Under the pieces are notes generated by a model that was not told the DNA's origin, searched no databases, and was given only the letters and a program-made list of their open reading frames with translations. Shown here in pieces: positions 1-7,475 of a DNA stretch of 64,000 nt. The DNA is from CAVSUR01 sp052143655 (GTDB taxonomy: Bacteria; Actinomycetota; Actinomycetes; Streptosporangiales; Streptosporangiaceae): the NCBI GenBank assembly GCA_052143655.1, contig JBKQSL010000107.1, positions 5,354 through 69,353 of the forward strand, in the 5' to 3' direction. A program made the position numbers and the translations under genes. Within the stretch, counting starts at the first letter, position 1, and every line of letters starts with the position of its first letter.

Positions 1-385
1 GCAGTGTCGGGTAGCGACGGCACAGGAAGGAGGCCGGGCTGAAGCTCTGCCGGGCCGGCCACGCCGCGCAGAACGCCCGGACGGTCCCGGCGAACCCGCC
101 GGTGAAGTCCTCGGCCGGATTGTCACCGCCGAGGCTGAGCGTGACCGGCTGGCCGGCGGCCGCCGGCGGCTTAGCGCCAGGGGGCACGTCAGCGCTGGCG
201 ATCATGCTGGGGCCGAGCACCGCGCTGGACGCGTCGACGCAGGCCCGCCCGCAGTACCCGGTGGCGGCCGGTGTGGTGACGCGATACGCGGCGGCGCTGG
301 CCACGCTGGTAGCGGCCAGCGCCGCCGTGACGGCGGTCAGCCCGGCGGCGAGCAGGCACAGCGCCCGCGTCCCTCGGTGGGTCAT
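1..385 (-). CDS. Secreted protein, partial (C-terminus beyond window edge)
   Basis: Reading leftward from an ATG at 385, preceded by a good ribosome site (AGGGAG, 6 nt before the ATG), gives 128 codons with no stop before the window edge. Residues 1 to about 31 form a signal peptide: MTHRGTR, then a long Ala/Leu stretch ending near ASAAA. The exported part carries the Cys pattern CGRAC and the segment AFCAAWPARQSFSPASFLC. That segment aligns with FCDAWPAAQSFNPTSYVC of the gene at 536-1357, so the two are tandem paralogues. Family not recognised; function unknown. It is most likely exported by Sec and disulfide-bonded, to judge from the paired cysteines. Confidence 0.75.
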   Translation of the reverse strand, partial: MTHRGTRALCLLAAGLTAVTAALAATSVASAAAYRVTTPAATGYCGRACVDASSAVLGPSMIASADVPPGAKPPAAAGQPVTLSLGGDNPAEDFTGGFAGTVRAFCAAWPARQSFSPASFLCRRYPTL

Positions 386-463
386 GGCTGTCTCCCTGGT
401 GTGCTGCCGTGACAGGTTCCTGCGCCCGGTGATCGCGACGCGGCAGGCCGCCGTTACCGCAGA

Positions 464-510
464 CGGCTGCGGCGCGGCCCGGCGAGATAGCCGGAGCCGC
501 GCCGCAGCCG
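464..510 (-). terminator. GC-rich hairpin terminator after the secreted protein gene
   Basis: Perfect 15-bp arms at 464-478 and 496-510. The spacer holds a further CCGGC/GCCGG pairing, so the full stem is about 20 bp with a small bulge. It lies 26 bp past the stop of the minus-strand gene ending at 536 and has no T-tract, as is usual for actinobacterial terminators. Confidence 0.6.
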
Positions 511-535
511 TTGGTCGTGGCCTGCGGTCAGCCGG

Positions 536-1357
536 TCAGGTCGGCGGCACGTAGGTGCAGCCGTTGGTGATGCTGCCGGTGATCGCGAACAGCTGGGAAT
601 CGCGGATCGCGCCGCCGGTCAGCGTATTCTCCCGCCCCAGCTTGAGCTGGTTGCCCGGCCGGGCCGTGCCGGCGTCGATCGTGAGGACCAGCGGATGGCT
701 GAAGCTGGGGTCGCTGCCGTTGATCAGCGGGACATAGGAGGTGAGCGCCCCGTTGAACCGGTCGCCGAGGACCGGCCGAGGGGTGCAGTTGGCTGTGTCA
801 GAAATCCACAGCGTGCCGTCGGTCTGGCCGCACGGCTGCAGCGTGACCTTCTCCCCGTTGCGGGCCGACGGCACCCCGGCGCACAGGCCGCTCTCGTTGC
901 CGTAGGGCGACCAGCTGAACTCGGCTACGTTGTCGCTGCCGTAGTTCTGGCAGACGTAACTGGTCGGGTTGAACGACTGCGCCGCGGGCCACGCGTCGCA
1001 GAAGTCGGCGACGGTCTGCGGGATGCCGTTGACGGGCGCGTAGTCGGTCCAGTCCTGGTTGGGGCTGCTGTTGCTGGCGTACTTCAGGTTCACTGGCTGG
1101 CCGGTCTTGCCGCCGGCGCCGGTGTTGCCGGGCACGTAGGCGTTCAGCACCGTGCTCGCTCCGAGCAGCCTGCTGTAGGCCGTGAAGCAGCTGGCCCCGC
1201 AGGCCGGCGTTCCGTTGGCCGTCCCGCCGGCCGTCGCCGCGCTGGCCGCGCTGGTGACGACCATCCCGGCGACCAGGCCCGCCGTGCCGAGCGCGGCCAC
1301 GGCCGCCGCGATCGACGCGGACCTGCCGCGAGGCGTGCGCATACCGCGATTGCGCAT
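536..1357 (-). CDS. Secreted Cys-containing protein, paralogue of the upstream-edge gene
   Basis: A 273-residue protein of unrecognised family. The ATG at 1357 is chosen because GGAAGGA sits 7 nt upstream; an in-frame ATG at 1372 overlaps that site and has no ribosome site of its own. Residues 1 to about 45 are an Arg-rich n-region plus an Ala/Val hydrophobic core ending at ASAATA, a Sec signal peptide. The mature chain has several cysteines (CGASC, ADFCDAW, SYVCQNY, SGLCAG, LQPCGQ, TANC, NGC). The stretch LQPCGQTDGTLW recalls a ricin-type beta-trefoil QxW repeat, but this is weak. It shares the CxxxC and FCxAWPAxQSFxPxSxxC signatures with the gene at the window edge, so it is a tandem duplicate. 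Likely exported; role unknown. Confidence 0.75.
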   Translation of the reverse strand: MRNRGMRTPRGRSASIAAAVAALGTAGLVAGMVVTSAASAATAGGTANGTPACGASCFTAYSRLLGASTVLNAYVPGNTGAGGKTGQPVNLKYASNSSPNQDWTDYAPVNGIPQTVADFCDAWPAAQSFNPTSYVCQNYGSDNVAEFSWSPYGNESGLCAGVPSARNGEKVTLQPCGQTDGTLWISDTANCTPRPVLGDRFNGALTSYVPLINGSDPSFSHPLVLTIDAGTARPGNQLKLGRENTLTGGAIRDSQLFAITGSITNGCTYVPPT

Positions 1358-1515
1358 GGCAGTTCCTTCCATTCTGCGGGCCGGCGATCTAGCCCGGTTA
1401 CCGGCCGCTGCTGCGACGCGAACGGCGTTCCGCCGCCGATATGACTAGGTGTAACTAATCTCTTGCTCTCAGTCGCCGGACACTACCATGAGTAACGCCA
1501 GTCAGACGTTGAGTA

Positions 1516-1553
1516 GGAAAAAGCCGGCCGCGCCATTGCTGGCGCGGCCGGCT
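1516..1553 (-). terminator. Intrinsic terminator downstream of flotillin gene
   Basis: Perfect 13-bp inverted repeat (1522-1534 and 1541-1553) with a 6-nt loop. On the minus strand it is followed by a run of five T. It lies 32 bp past the flotillin stop codon and is the most classical rho-independent terminator in the window. Confidence 0.85.
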
Positions 1554-1585
1554 CAGTCCGTCCGGCTCTTGTTATGCGGTGATAG

Positions 1586-2758
1586 TCACTGCCGGGGCGG
1601 CGGGGCGCTGTTCGCCGCGGCGGCCTGGTCGGCGCCGTCACCGGACGCCAGCTCGAACGAGGTGGCCGCCTGGCCCTGCGGGCCGGTGAGATTCTTCTTC
1701 ACCGCGTCCAGGATCGCCAGCCCCTGGCCGACCAGCCCGGCGGCCAGCTCGCTCAGCCCCTCCGATCCGTTGAGGATGCTGACGTTGGCCCCGGCCAGGC
1801 CCGCAGCCGCCTCCTTGACGATCTGCGGCAGCTGGTCGATGAGCATCCGGTCCAGCGCAACCCGGTTGTGCGAGGCGGCCGCTTCCGCCTGGATCCTCGT
1901 CCGCTCCGCATCGGCGCTGGCCAGCACCCGGACCTTCTGCGCCTCGGCCTCAGCCGGCTTGATCACCTCGGCGATCAGCTGCCGCTGCCGCAGCTCGGCC
2001 TGGCGCTGCGCCAGCTCGGCCTGGGCGGACAGCACCTCCATCTGGGCCTGGGCCTGCGCCAGCGGGCCGGCCTGGGCGGCCTGCCCCTGCGCCTTGTCGA
2101 TCTCGGCCTTGTACTGGGCCTGCACGACGGAGGTCTGCCGGGCGTATTCCGCCTGCTTTCGCTGCGATTCCTGCTGCGCCTCGGCCGCGGCCTGGTTCGC
2201 CTGCGCCTGCGCGATCTGCGCCTGCCGCTGGATCGCGGCGTTGTGCGGGGCGGCCATCGCGTCGATGTAGCCGCTGTTCATGTCGTCGATGGACTGGATC
2301 TGCAGCGAGTCAACGGTCAGCCCGATCTTGACCATCTCCGCCTTCGACCCGTCCAGCACCTCGCTGGCCAGCTTCTGCCGCTCGGTGACGATCTCCTCCA
2401 CGGTCATCGAGCCGATGATCGAGCGCAGGTGGCCGGCGAAGATCCGGCCGGTCAGCGTGGACATCTGATCCTGGTCGGACAGGAAGCGCTGGCCGGCGTT
2501 GACGATGGACTCCTCGTCGTTGCCGACCTTGAACGCGATAACGGCCCGGACGTTCAGCGAGATCCCCTGCCGGGTGACGCAGGTCTCGGACACCTCGGAT
2601 TCGTACATCGACAAGTTCAGGAAGTTCGCCTTGCGGACGAACGGGAGGACGAACGCGCCGTGACCGGTCACGACCCGGAACGGCGCGCCATCGCGCCCGT
2701 ACCGGCCGCCCGCGATCAGCATGGCCTCATCGGGCGCCGGTACACGATAGCCGAGCAT
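1586..2758 (-). CDS. Flotillin-like SPFH domain protein
   Basis: A 390-residue SPFH/flotillin homologue. The N-terminus MLGYRVPAPDEAMLIAGG and the PHB/SPFH fold (about residues 15-190, including NVRAVIAFKVG and LRSIIGSMTVEEIVTER) are typical of actinobacterial flotillins. Residues about 195-330 are a long Ala/Gln/Glu-rich coiled coil with repeated EAQ/QAE units, the oligomerisation region of the family. There is no strong transmembrane helix, so membrane attachment is probably peripheral. ATG 2758 is preferred over ATG 2767 because GGAG lies 9 nt before it but directly abuts the other. It follows a small NfeD-like gene by 90 bp, the usual flotillin partner. Flotillins scaffold ordered membrane domains; a hopanoid operon lies 8 kb away. 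A strong terminator follows. Confidence 0.9.
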   Translation of the reverse strand: MLGYRVPAPDEAMLIAGGRYGRDGAPFRVVTGHGAFVLPFVRKANFLNLSMYESEVSETCVTRQGISLNVRAVIAFKVGNDEESIVNAGQRFLSDQDQMSTLTGRIFAGHLRSIIGSMTVEEIVTERQKLASEVLDGSKAEMVKIGLTVDSLQIQSIDDMNSGYIDAMAAPHNAAIQRQAQIAQAQANQAAAEAQQESQRKQAEYARQTSVVQAQYKAEIDKAQGQAAQAGPLAQAQAQMEVLSAQAELAQRQAELRQRQLIAEVIKPAEAEAQKVRVLASADAERTRIQAEAAASHNRVALDRMLIDQLPQIVKEAAAGLAGANVSILNGSEGLSELAAGLVGQGLAILDAVKKNLTGPQGQAATSFELASGDGADQAAAANSAPPPRQ

Positions 2759-2848
2759 GAGTCTCATCTCCTACGAGCGAATTCCGCCGGCGGCGGGACC
2801 TATCTGAATGCGCGCCGGTCTTGTCGGATATGCGCTGAGCGCAATTGC

Positions 2849-3115
2849 TCAGCTCCCGCCCGTATCGTCCCACTTGCCGGTCTCCGGGCGGAACGCTTCC
2901 AGCGGGTCGGCCCACTCACTCACGTCCACGGTCCGCGAGCCGCGGGATTCGATCACCAGCACGGTGGCCCCGCGCGGCAGCGGGTCCGGCGACCAGGCCA
3001 GGTAGGACTCCGACCCGCCGCGGATCTTGACGAGCACCTCGCCGGGGCCGGCCGCGCCCCTGGTCGCGACCGTGAGCACGCCGATCGCGCCGATCAGCGA
3101 ATCTTCCCGCGCCAC
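2849..3115 (-). CDS. Small NfeD-like C-terminal (OB-fold) protein
   Basis: An 88-residue protein starting at GTG 3115, which has an ideal site AGGAGGTGA about 7 nt upstream; the frame continues further upstream without a better start. The sequence (SLIGAIGVLTVATRG, GEVLVKIRGGSESYLA, LPRGATVLVIES) has the alternating beta-strand pattern of the soluble OB-fold domain of NfeD proteins: a short G-x-x-G entry, then VxxxRG..YxA and pGtxVxVxx. No membrane segment is present, so this is a soluble-only form. It lies directly upstream of the flotillin gene on the same strand, and SPFH/NfeD pairs are a known functional unit. The C-terminus is polar (PETGKWDDTGGS). Confidence 0.75.
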   Translation of the reverse strand: MAREDSLIGAIGVLTVATRGAAGPGEVLVKIRGGSESYLAWSPDPLPRGATVLVIESRGSRTVDVSEWADPLEAFRPETGKWDDTGGS

Positions 3116-3298
3116 TGCCCGCTCACCTCCTGCCGCCGGATGCGCAGACGCCCCCATTATCCCGGCCGGCTCGCCCCGGCCGCCCCGGCCGGGCACGACG
3201 CGCCGCGGCCGGCGCTCATCCCCAACCCCATGATTGCCACAACCACGGGCCTGGGTGCCCCTGGCTGCCGCAACCACAGGGTTCCGTCCGGCCCGGCC

Positions 3299-3356
3299 GG
3301 GGCGGGGCGGGGGGCGAGGGGGTGGGGGGCGGGGGGAATAGGGCGGCGGGGGGCTG
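3299..3356 (+). other. G-run tract, potential G-quadruplex
   Basis: The plus strand has at least seven runs of 3-6 G separated by 1-5 nt, enough for a stable G-quadruplex; the rest of the window has balanced G and C. It lies about 250 bp upstream of the siderophore-interacting protein gene. Confidence 0.55.
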
Positions 3357-3488
3357 TGTTCTTAGATACCGCCGGTGCGGTGTGTTCCCCGGGCCTCAAT
3401 AACCGCCTTCGCGGAATACCGTTCGGCTGGAGCCGCGTTGTGCCACTCGCCGAGAGGCGACCTCGTACCGGCCTGGGCACGCCCTCGC

Positions 3489-3503
3489 GAGCAGACTCTG
3501 CTC
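3489..3503. promoter_or_regulatory. 15-bp palindrome upstream of the siderophore-interacting gene (candidate operator)
   Basis: GAGCAGA and TCTGCTC are exact reverse complements around one central base, 102 bp before GTG 3606. It does not match the IdeR/DmdR iron-box consensus as I know it. A role as operator is inference only. Confidence 0.3.
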
Positions 3504-3605
3504 ACGGGGGCGCTGTCATGTCACGGCCCGGCGGGCTCGCCATCCGCCGGGCCGGGCCAGGCAGCCGAGCTCACGACGCATGACGACGAGCAGAAAGGCC
3601 ATCTC

Positions 3606-4397
3606 GTGGCTGACGCACTCCCCCAGGACGTCCGCGCGGGCCTCGACGACCCGTTTGCCCAGCTCTCCGGCCCGCTGGCCGGCACCCGCCGGATGCAGCT
3701 GGAAGTGGCCGGCTCCGTCCGCGTCAGCCCGCACCTGCAGCGGCTGCAGCTGACCGGCCCCGGCCTCGCCGACTTCCGCTGCAGCCCGGGCCAGGACGTG
3801 ATGCTGCTGGTCGCCGCGGACGGCAGCCGCCCGGTCCGGCGGCGGTACACGATCCGCGCGCTCGACCCGGCCCGGCGGCTGCTCACCCTGGAGATCGTCC
3901 GGCACGGCGAGGGTCCCGGCGAGCGCTGGGTTGCCTCGGCGCAGCCGGGTGACCGGATCGAGGCCATCGGGCCGCGGGGCAAGATCACGGCGTCGCCGGA
4001 GGCCGACTGGCACCTGTTCCTCGGCGACGAGTCGGCGCTAGCCGCCATCTTCGCGATGACCGAGGCGCTGCCCGGGGACAGCGAGGCCACGATCGTGCTG
4101 GAAGTTCCCGAGCTGGCCGACGAGCAGGAGCTGCTGGCCCCGGCCCGGACCCGGCTGAGCTGGCTGCACCGGCTCGCCGGTAAGGCCGGCGACCCGGCGG
4201 CGCTGGCCGCCGAGGCCCGCGAGGTCGAGCTGCCGCCAGGCCGGGGCCAGGCGTACGTGTTCGGGGAGGCCCGGATGGTGCTCGCGGTCCGCGAGGTGCT
4301 CACCGCCCGCGGCCTGCCGCCCGGGCAGGTGTCGGCGAAGGCGTACTGGGGCCGCGGCCGGGCCAACGCGGGTCACGGTGAGCCCGCCCGGGACTGA
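3606..4397 (+). CDS. Siderophore-interacting protein (FAD-binding ferric-siderophore reductase)
   Basis: A 263-residue ViuB/SIP-family flavoprotein. These reduce or help release iron from ferric siderophores in the cytoplasm using NAD(P)H. The N-terminal FAD-binding barrel contains RRYTIR (residues 79-84), the flavin-contact motif, then GDRIEAIGPRG. The C-terminal NAD(P)H-like domain has LFLGDESALAAI, AYVFGEARMVLAVREVL and the family ending AKAYWGRGRAN. Length is usual for the family. GTG 3606 is chosen for its AAAGG site 7 nt upstream and because the frame upstream lacks conserved sequence. The nearby ATG at 3580 is out of frame. It is monocistronic here, with no siderophore biosynthesis or uptake genes beside it. 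Confidence 0.88.
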   Translation: MADALPQDVRAGLDDPFAQLSGPLAGTRRMQLEVAGSVRVSPHLQRLQLTGPGLADFRCSPGQDVMLLVAADGSRPVRRRYTIRALDPARRLLTLEIVRHGEGPGERWVASAQPGDRIEAIGPRGKITASPEADWHLFLGDESALAAIFAMTEALPGDSEATIVLEVPELADEQELLAPARTRLSWLHRLAGKAGDPAALAAEAREVELPPGRGQAYVFGEARMVLAVREVLTARGLPPGQVSAKAYWGRGRANAGHGEPARD

Positions 4398-4398
4398 C

Positions 4399-4416
4399 CG
4401 CGCCGCCGCTGGCGCG
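4399..4416 (+). terminator. Short hairpin just after the siderophore-interacting gene
   Basis: CGCGCC and GGCGCG pair around a 6-nt loop, starting 2 nt past the TGA. There is no T-tract, so this is weak terminator evidence. Confidence 0.3.
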
Positions 4417-4557
4417 AGGGCGCCCCGACGTCGCCAGGCCGGGCCATCGCACACGCTAGGTCACCAGCTGTTCCCGCTCCATACCGGAAAAGATGCCCCA
4501 TAATCGAAAAGGAACGGGCCAGCAGGTCCGATCCGGGGCTATAAGGGAGCTCGCCGG

Positions 4558-6615
4558 GTGGCATCCGTGGTGGCGGCCGACATCTCCGCGCTGTTGTCCA
4601 GCACGTCGGCGCGGACCCTGATCGTCGGCATCGACAAGGACGGCCAGATCCTGCACCATGACCGGGCCGCGGCCGACGTGCTGGCCGACTCGCCGGCCGC
4701 GCTGCTCGGCACCCGGCTCGCCGACCTCGTCGCCGGGCCTCCGGCCCAGGCCAAGACGCTGCAGTCGCTGATCGACGGAGCCTGCTCCGACCGCGAGGGC
4801 TCGGCCGTGCTGACGCTCAAGACCGCCCGCGGCTCCGCGGCCGACGCGGTGGTGACCGTGCAGCCGATCCGCTCCAGCGGCGCCGCCCTCGTCGCGCACG
4901 CGATCCTGCGCATCCCGCCGACCCTGGCCCAGCGCTTCCTGGACCCGGCCGTCATGCGCAAGGAACTGCTGGACGGGGCGTTCCGGCGGATCAGCGACGC
5001 GCTGGACATCGACCAGATGGCCCGCGAGCTGACCAACATCGTGGTACCGCACTTCTGCAACGCGGCCGGCCTGCTGATCCTGGAAAGCCTGGTCGGGGAC
5101 GACGAGATGCCCGCCCAGTCGGCGGCCGGATCCCAGCTGATCCGCCGGCTCGCGGTCGCGCACGACGACGGCGACACCGGCTGGGACGCCGCCTTCCCGA
5201 TCGGCGAGATCCTGCGGTACCCGGCGTGCACGCCCTACACCCGGTGCATGGACTCCGGCGAGCCGGTGTGCGAGGTGATGGGCACCGACGAGGCCAGCGG
5301 CCTGGCCGCCGCCTGGCTGCGCGCCCCGGTGGCCCGCCTGCTGTCGGGCGTCTCGATGCTGCTGCTGCCGATGGTCGCGCGGAACTCGATGCTCGGCTTC
5401 TTCGTCTGCGTCCGCCAGGTCGGCTACCGCCGGTTCGACGCCTACGACACCGAGATCGGGATGGAGTTCGCCAACCGCGCGGCGATCTTCACCGACAGCG
5501 CCCGCCGCTACAGCCGGGAGCGGGCCACCGCCCTCACGCTGCAGCGCAGCATGCTGCCGACAGAACTGACCGCGCCGTCGTCGGTCGAGGTCCGGCACCG
5601 CTACCTGCCCGGCAGCAAGCTGATCGAGGTCGGCGGCGACTGGTACGAGTCCATCGCGCTGCCCGGCGGCCGGGTGGCGCTGGTCGTCGGGGACGTGGCC
5701 GGGCACGGCGTGCGGGCCGCGGTCACGATGGGCCGGCTGCGGACCGCGATCCACACCCTCGCCATGCTGGAGCTGCCGCCGGCCGAGACCCTGCAGCAGC
5801 TCGACGAACTCATGCAGGAACTCGGAGCGCGCGAGCCGCACTTCGCCACCTGCATATACGCGATCTACGACGGCGTCACCGGCAGCTGCGAGCTGGCCTC
5901 GGCCGGCCACCTGCCGCCGCTGCTGGTCCGGCCCGACGGGACCAACGAGCTGCTGGATGTATCGCCGTCCCCGCCGCTGGGCATCGGCACCGGGCCGATC
6001 CAGAGCCGGACGCTGGACATCACCGACGGCAGCCTGCTGGTGCTGTACACCGACGGGCTGGTCGAGAAGCGCACCGCCGACATCGACGAGGGGCTGAACC
6101 GGCTGCGCGGCATCTTCGGCCCCGGCTCGGCTGCCCGCCCGCTGGAAGACCTGTGCCGGGCCACGCTCGACGGCGTGTACGCCGACGATCAGCGTGACGA
6201 CATCGCGGTGCTGATCGCCCGGCTGCGCCGGCTCCCGCCCGACCACCACGTGACCTGGCGGCTGCCGGCCGAGCTGACCTCGGCCGGGCGCGCCCGGCTG
6301 CTGGTACGCCGGCCGCTGCGGCGCTGGGACCTGGCCGAGCTGATCCCGACCACCGAGCTGCTGGTGTCCGAGCTGGTCACCAACGCGGTCCGGTACGCGC
6401 AGGGCCGGATCGGGCTGCGGCTGGTGCTGGAAGGCGCGCTGGTGTGCGAGGTGCTGGACGACTCCGCGGCGCTGCCGCGGCTGCGCCACCCCGAGGACGA
6501 CGACGAGCGGGGCCGCGGCCTGCAGATCGTCAGCCAGATCGCGCAGCGGTGGGGCGCCCGCCGGACCCCGGCCGGCAAGGTCGTGTGGTGCGAGCTGCCG
6601 CTGCCGCACGGCTGA
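4558..6615 (+). CDS. PAS-GAF-PP2C (SpoIIE-type) phosphatase with C-terminal HATPase domain
   Basis: A 685-residue cytoplasmic signalling protein. Domain order: PAS-like sensor (about 10-130, TLIVGIDKDGQILHHD), GAF-like domain (about 140-320), PP2C/SpoIIE Ser/Thr phosphatase (about 345-555) and HATPase_c anti-sigma-type kinase fold (about 565-680). Phosphatase metal motifs are visible: GGDWYE, VVGDVAGHG, LYTDGLV and DDIAVLIARL. The kinase domain has ELVTNAVRYA, the N-box of RsbW/SpoIIAB-type kinases, and a GRGLQIV segment. Proteins of this design control anti-sigma-factor antagonists by opposing phosphatase and kinase activities. GTG 4558 has GGGAG 8 nt upstream. No transmembrane segments are seen. 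No anti-sigma antagonist lies beside it, so its target is probably encoded elsewhere. Confidence 0.92.
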   Translation: MASVVAADISALLSSTSARTLIVGIDKDGQILHHDRAAADVLADSPAALLGTRLADLVAGPPAQAKTLQSLIDGACSDREGSAVLTLKTARGSAADAVVTVQPIRSSGAALVAHAILRIPPTLAQRFLDPAVMRKELLDGAFRRISDALDIDQMARELTNIVVPHFCNAAGLLILESLVGDDEMPAQSAAGSQLIRRLAVAHDDGDTGWDAAFPIGEILRYPACTPYTRCMDSGEPVCEVMGTDEASGLAAAWLRAPVARLLSGVSMLLLPMVARNSMLGFFVCVRQVGYRRFDAYDTEIGMEFANRAAIFTDSARRYSRERATALTLQRSMLPTELTAPSSVEVRHRYLPGSKLIEVGGDWYESIALPGGRVALVVGDVAGHGVRAAVTMGRLRTAIHTLAMLELPPAETLQQLDELMQELGAREPHFATCIYAIYDGVTGSCELASAGHLPPLLVRPDGTNELLDVSPSPPLGIGTGPIQSRTLDITDGSLLVLYTDGLVEKRTADIDEGLNRLRGIFGPGSAARPLEDLCRATLDGVYADDQRDDIAVLIARLRRLPPDHHVTWRLPAELTSAGRARLLVRRPLRRWDLAELIPTTELLVSELVTNAVRYAQGRIGLRLVLEGALVCEVLDDSAALPRLRHPEDDDERGRGLQIVSQIAQRWGARRTPAGKVVWCELPLPHG

Positions 6616-6700
6616 CCGCCGGCTGACCGGGCCGGCCGCGCAGGCCGGGCCAGCTGATCAGGCCGACGGCAGCCCGGCGGCGGTCGTGCCGCCGTGCTGC

Positions 6701-7435
6701 TCAGACCTGCGGCAGGTCGGCGGCCGGGGTGGCGACGCCCTGCCGCGCCGGGCCGGGCTGATGCTGCGCCTGCACCGACAGCTTGCCGTCACGCATCACC
6801 GCGATGTGCTCGGCCCGGCGGGCGACCGTGCTGTCGTGGGTGACGATGACCATGGTCAGGCCGCGGTCTCGCCACAGGCCCGCCAGCAGCGCGATGATCT
6901 CATCCCGGGTGTCCTCGTCAAGGTTGCCGGTGGGCTCGTCGGCCAGCAGCACCTTCGGCTCCTTGACCAGGGCCCGCGCGATCGCGACCCGCTGCTGCTG
7001 GCCGCCGGACAGCTCCGAGGGCAGGTGCCGGGCCCGGTCGGCCAGGCCCAGGTCGGCCAGGGCCCGCGCGGCCCGCTCCCGCCGCTGCGCGGACGGCAGG
7101 CCCAGCGGGACCAGCGCGGTCTCCACGTTCTCCTGCGCGGTCAGCGTCGGGATCAGGTTGAAGGTCTGGAAGATGAATCCGATCGAGGTTGCCCGCACCC
7201 GGGTGACCTGGCCCTCGCGCAGCTGCGCGAGGTCCTGGCTGGCCAGTTCGACGCGGCCGGCCGTGGGCCGGTCCAGGCCGCCCAGCATCTGCAGCAGCGT
7301 GGACTTGCCGTGCCCGGTCGGCCCCTGGATCGCGAGCCACTCGCCGTCGGCGATGGCCAGGTCCACGCCCTGTAGGGCATGCACGGTCACCCGGCCCTTC
7401 TGGTAGGTCTTGGTGACACCGGTCAGCTGGTACAT
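6701..7435 (-). CDS. ABC transporter ATP-binding protein (MacB/LolD type)
   Basis: A 244-residue ATPase energising an FtsX-like permease. Walker A is GPTGHGKST (residues 38-46), the signature is LSGGQQQRVAIARAL, Walker B is VLLADEPTGNLD, and the switch histidine is in VIVTHDS. The Q-loop region and the ADEPTGNLD form are typical of the MacB/LolD/FtsE branch, which works by mechanotransmission across the membrane rather than classical import. A His replaces the usual Ser/Ala within the P-loop (GHGKS). It follows the permease gene by 40 bp, so the two form an operon. The last 20 residues (after SVQAQHQPG) are a non-conserved tail. Confidence 0.93.
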   Translation of the reverse strand: MYQLTGVTKTYQKGRVTVHALQGVDLAIADGEWLAIQGPTGHGKSTLLQMLGGLDRPTAGRVELASQDLAQLREGQVTRVRATSIGFIFQTFNLIPTLTAQENVETALVPLGLPSAQRRERAARALADLGLADRARHLPSELSGGQQQRVAIARALVKEPKVLLADEPTGNLDEDTRDEIIALLAGLWRDRGLTMVIVTHDSTVARRAEHIAVMRDGKLSVQAQHQPGPARQGVATPAADLPQV

Positions 7436-7475
7436 GAAGTCCTCTCCTGGATGTCGCGAGCGCGCGCGGCGCCGC

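Larger units (their letters stand above)
3116..3605. other. 490-bp divergent intergenic region with G-runs and palindromes
   Basis: Lies between the minus-strand NfeD-like gene and the plus-strand siderophore-interacting gene. It holds a strongly G-biased tract (3299-3356), two related 15-mers (3235-3249 and 3266-3281, core CAACCAC), a small hairpin TCGCC-gaga-GGCGA near 3450, and a palindrome GAGCAGA-C-TCTGCTC (3489-3503). No gene is seen in it. Promoters for both flanking transcripts must lie here, but no clear -10/-35 pair is visible. Confidence 0.5.

Noticed and set aside
4456..6609. A 717-codon open frame antisense to the PP2C phosphatase
   Set aside because: It is the GC-driven shadow of the phosphatase gene; it shows no conserved motif and is rich in Arg/Gln/Gly/Pro.
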